Assembly: GCA_018712425.1 (NCBI GenBank)
Contig: DVHA01000214.1
Span: forward strand, 1 to 16,453
Direction of reading: 5' to 3'
DNA: 16,453 bases
Origin: Candidatus Faecivivens stercoravium
Lineage (GTDB): Bacteria; Bacillota; Clostridia; Oscillospirales; Ruminococcaceae
The notes below the pieces were generated by a model that saw nothing but the letters and a program-made list of their open reading frames with translations, made no database searches and was not told the origin of the DNA. A program made the translations under genes and the position numbers. Shown piece by piece: positions 14,273 to 16,453 of this stretch. Every line of letters starts with the position of its first letter. Positions within the stretch are counted from its first letter, which is position 1.

Positions 14273-15286
14273 TTATGTTTCCGGCCTTTCCAGCAGCCGG
14301 ACCGATTCCCGGATTACCAGCTGATGGGGGAGGCGGATTTCAGAGGGCGGGCTTGCAGGGTCGTGGATTTTTTCCAGCAGGAGCTCCATCGCCCGGAGGC
14401 CGATCTCCCGCTGCGGCTGCGCCACTGTGGTCAGAGGCGGATTATAATACTCCGCAATCGGGTTGTTGTCAAAGCCCATCACCGAAATGTCCTTCCCGGG
14501 CTGGACGCCGTGTTCCAAAAAGGTGTGCATGAGGCCGATAGCCGCCGCATCGGAGGCGGAAAAGACAGCGTCAGGAAGGGAGTCCATCCGAAGCAGCCGT
14601 TCAGCCGCCCGACGCCCCGCCTTATACGTCAGGCCTTCGTCCAGAAAAAGCGGCTGTTCAACCGGAAAACCGGCGTCCCGCAGCGCCTCTTCCATGCCGA
14701 CACCCCGTTCAAAAGACGAGCCGTACAGCCGGCCGGCGGAAATATAGGCAATCCGCTTACAGCCGTTCTGGATTAAAAAATTCGCCGCGTCATATCCGGC
14801 CTTCCGGTTGTCAATGGTCACCGACGAAACACCCGACAGGCCGGGAATCGTTTCACTGGCGACAACCACCGGGCACTCTTCTGACAGCCGTTTAATCTGC
14901 TGGCCTGCCAGGGAAGAGAAGAGGAAAATAATCCCGTCCAGCAGCCGGCGGCGGACCATCTCAATATACTCGGTTTCCGCCTCGGTGTCGTTTTCGGTCG
15001 TGACCAGCATCACATGGTAACCGTTCTGCATCGCCACCGTCTGAATCCCACGGATGACCCGGGAATAGAACTGGTTAGAGATGGTGGGGAGGACAACCAG
15101 GATCTTCATCGTCTCCAGCCGCCGCAGTGTCCGCCCAAGGAAATTGGGGTGGTAGTTGAGTTTTTCAATCGCCCGCTGCACCGACTCGACCGTTTCACTC
15201 CGGACGCGGTCGGTCCCGTTTAACACCCGGGAGACGGTGGCGACCGAAACGCCAGCCTCTTTGGCCACGTCTTTGATTGTCACCAT
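14273..15286 (-). CDS. LacI family transcriptional regulator
   Basis: A 337-residue sugar-responsive repressor. The N-terminal helix-turn-helix is classic: TIKDVAKEAGVSVATVSRVL (3-22), followed by the hinge LGRTLRR (50-56). The periplasmic-binding-protein-like core spans about 60-335, with ASDAAAIGLM (244-253) and GFDN (271-274) in the usual effector-binding places. The ATG at 15286 follows AAGGAG by nine bases. A LacI-type operator lies in its own promoter, so it probably represses itself and the isomerase gene downstream. The inducer is unknown. Length and domain order are normal. Confidence 0.95.
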   Translation of the reverse strand: MVTIKDVAKEAGVSVATVSRVLNGTDRVRSETVESVQRAIEKLNYHPNFLGRTLRRLETMKILVVLPTISNQFYSRVIRGIQTVAMQNGYHVMLVTTENDTEAETEYIEMVRRRLLDGIIFLFSSLAGQQIKRLSEECPVVVASETIPGLSGVSSVTIDNRKAGYDAANFLIQNGCKRIAYISAGRLYGSSFERGVGMEEALRDAGFPVEQPLFLDEGLTYKAGRRAAERLLRMDSLPDAVFSASDAAAIGLMHTFLEHGVQPGKDISVMGFDNNPIAEYYNPPLTTVAQPQREIGLRAMELLLEKIHDPASPPSEIRLPHQLVIRESVRLLERPET

Positions 15287-15313
15287 CCGCAGGCACTCCT
15301 TTCCTCATAAAGA

Positions 15314-15327
15314 TGTAATCGGTTACA
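15314..15327 (-). promoter_or_regulatory. LacI-type operator at the lacI-family gene start site
   Basis: TGTAATCGGTTACA is palindromic apart from one mismatched pair and has the central CG typical of LacI/GalR-family operators. It lies just downstream of the -10 element at 15335-15340, over the expected transcription start, and 28 bases before the ATG at 15286. No second copy was found in the window. It also resembles a CcpA cre site, but position favours autoregulation. Confidence 0.82.
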
Positions 15328-15334
15328 CAACTTT

Positions 15335-15363
15335 ATAATAGCTAATATTCACAAAAAAGTCAA
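15335..15363 (-). promoter_or_regulatory. Sigma-A promoter of the lacI-isomerase unit
   Basis: On the minus strand TTGACT (plus positions 15358-15363) and TATTAT (15335-15340) are separated by 17 bases. The start is expected near 15328, at the edge of the operator. Confidence 0.82.
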
Positions 15364-15482
15364 GCCCTTTCTTTCAAAAAACATTCCAAAAATCGGAAGA
15401 TTTTTCTATATATTTTGCCATTCCGGATTGCCGCATTTTCCGGTTTTTTTTCCCAAACGGGCTGGTGAAACGAGGCAAATTG

Positions 15483-15491
15483 TGGTATAAT
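15483..15491 (+). promoter_or_regulatory. Extended -10 promoter of ligA
   Basis: TGGTATAAT is a perfect extended -10 element. The matching -35 position (TGGTGA, 15463-15468) is poor, which is tolerated in extended -10 promoters. The start is expected near 15498, about 35 bases before the ATG. The stretch 15364-15480 is AT-rich with no gene. Confidence 0.75.
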
Positions 15492-15532
15492 AAAAATGTA
15501 TTGTCCGAAATGAATTTACAGGAGGCTACGCC

Positions 15533-16453
15533 ATGCAGCAAAACGAATACCGTCAACTGGTGGAACGCCTGAACCATTACAGCAAGCTTTACTATACCCT
15601 TGACGCGCCGGAAATCTCCGATTTTGAATATGACAGCCTGATGCAGCAGCTGAAAGCCGCCGAAGCAGAACACCCCGACTGGGTGACAGCCGACTCGCCC
15701 ACCCAGCGGGTCGGGGACGCCATCTACACCACCTTTGAAAAGGTGACCCATACGGTACAGATGGGCTCTTTGCAGGACGTCTTCAGCGAAGAAGAGCTCT
15801 GGGCTTTCCACGAGCGCTGTCTGCTCTACGATCCTGCGCCCGCCTATACGGTGGAACCGAAAATCGACGGGCTTTCGGTCTCGCTGGAATATCGGGACGG
15901 CCTGTTTGTCCGGGGTTCAACCCGGGGCAACGGCCTGATTGGCGAGGATGTAACCTTAAACCTCCTCACAATCGCCGATATCCCCAAAAAGCTCACCCGG
16001 CCGCTTCCGTACCTGGAGGTGCGCGGAGAGGTGTATATGCCCCTCAGCGTTTTCCAGGAGCTGGTCACCCACCAGCTGGAAAATGAGGAAGAGCCCTTTA
16101 AAAACCCCCGAAACGCCGCTGCCGGCGGCCTCCGGCAAAAAGACCCGAAGGTAACGGCCGAACGGAAGCTCTCGATCTTTGTCTTCAACGTCCAGCAGAT
16201 CGAAGGGGAGACGCTTACCACCCATGACGGAAGCCTCGACCTGCTGAGGGAGCTGGGCTTCAAGGTCATCCCGTCCTATCCTGTCTTCACCGATTTCCAG
16301 CAGGTTGTCGAAGAGATCCATTCAATCGACGCCCGAAGAGGGGAGAACGACTTTGATATCGACGGTGCTGTTGTCAAAATCAACGACCTCGCCCTCCGGG
16401 AGCAGATCGGCTCGACCGTCAAGTTCCCCCGCTGGGCGGTGGCCTTCAAATAC
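15533..16453 (+). CDS. ligA: NAD-dependent DNA ligase LigA, N-terminal part
   Basis: The frame is open from the ATG at 15533 to the window edge, 307 codons of an expected 650-680. LigA seals nicks in duplex DNA using NAD+ during replication and repair. The Ia domain (about 1-70) includes YYTLDAPEISDFEYDSLMQQL, which binds NMN. The adenylation motif is VEPKIDGLS with nucleophile Lys110. Further motifs are GSTRGNGLIGEDVT, VRGEVYMP, FKNPRNAAAGGLRQ, FDIDGAVVKIN and, at the very edge, KFPRWAVAFKY. The ATG has AGGAGG seven to eight bases upstream. The C-terminal OB, zinc-finger, HhH and BRCT domains lie outside the window. Confidence 0.96.
   Translation, partial: MQQNEYRQLVERLNHYSKLYYTLDAPEISDFEYDSLMQQLKAAEAEHPDWVTADSPTQRVGDAIYTTFEKVTHTVQMGSLQDVFSEEELWAFHERCLLYDPAPAYTVEPKIDGLSVSLEYRDGLFVRGSTRGNGLIGEDVTLNLLTIADIPKKLTRPLPYLEVRGEVYMPLSVFQELVTHQLENEEEPFKNPRNAAAGGLRQKDPKVTAERKLSIFVFNVQQIEGETLTTHDGSLDLLRELGFKVIPSYPVFTDFQQVVEEIHSIDARRGENDFDIDGAVVKINDLALREQIGSTVKFPRWAVAFKY

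Noticed and set aside
15388..15405. AT-rich hairpin AAAAATC-GGAA-GATTTTT
   Set aside because: The stem is short and AT-only except for one pair, and no gene reads into it that would need a terminator; probably chance in an AT-rich gap.
15374..15811. A 145-codon open frame on the minus strand across the ligA start
   Set aside because: It overlaps the ligA promoter, ribosome binding site and first 90 codons, all of which are well supported on the plus strand.

Overview
The window looks like chromosomal DNA of an anaerobic, spore-forming Firmicute of the class Clostridia, probably near the Oscillospirales/Ruminococcaceae. The evidence is a group B-type [FeFe] hydrogenase, a SpoVM-like sporulation peptide in its conserved neighbourhood, strong AGGAGG-type ribosome binding sites, TTGACA/TATAAT promoters with 17-bp spacers, and a GC-rich coding style with AT-rich intergenic gaps. 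I saw no insertion sequence, phage gene, CRISPR array, tRNA or rRNA. This is mostly core chromosome with an efflux cassette and a small sugar-regulation unit.

Region 1 (1-2627, plus strand): the C-terminal tail of a gene that by position could be a PASTA Ser/Thr kinase, then rsgA (ribosome-assembly GTPase), thiN (thiamine pyrophosphokinase), a 30-codon gene I identify as spoVM, and mtnN (MTA/SAH nucleosidase). It follows the Bacillus order prkC-rsgA-rpe-thiN-spoVM, but rpe is missing. A bidirectional terminator closes the block.

Region 2 (2638-5686): a group B-type [FeFe] hydrogenase on the minus strand, divergent from an M18 aminopeptidase on the plus strand. Each has a clear sigma-A promoter in the gap between them.

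Region 3 (5763-10019, plus strand): a drug-efflux-type operon of a MarR repressor and two ABC half-transporters. A perfect inverted repeat sits on the transcription start. The two ABC proteins carry complementary active-site defects typical of an asymmetric heterodimer (TM287/288, LmrCD, BmrCD class).

Region 4 (10031-15363, minus strand): reading leftwards, lacI-family regulator, sugar phosphate isomerase/epimerase, terminator, SRPBCC-domain protein, birA, terminator, and a secreted MltG-type lytic transglycosylase fused to about ten cell-wall-binding repeats. The lacI promoter carries a LacI-type operator at its start site, so autoregulation is likely.

Region 5 (15486-16453, plus strand): the first 307 codons of ligA (NAD-dependent DNA ligase), running off the window.

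No wholly new system is evident. The most notable items are the SpoVM peptide with a hairpin over its ribosome binding site, the wall-binding MltG fusion, and the double-palindrome MarR operator. No intergenic gap exceeds 300 bases.
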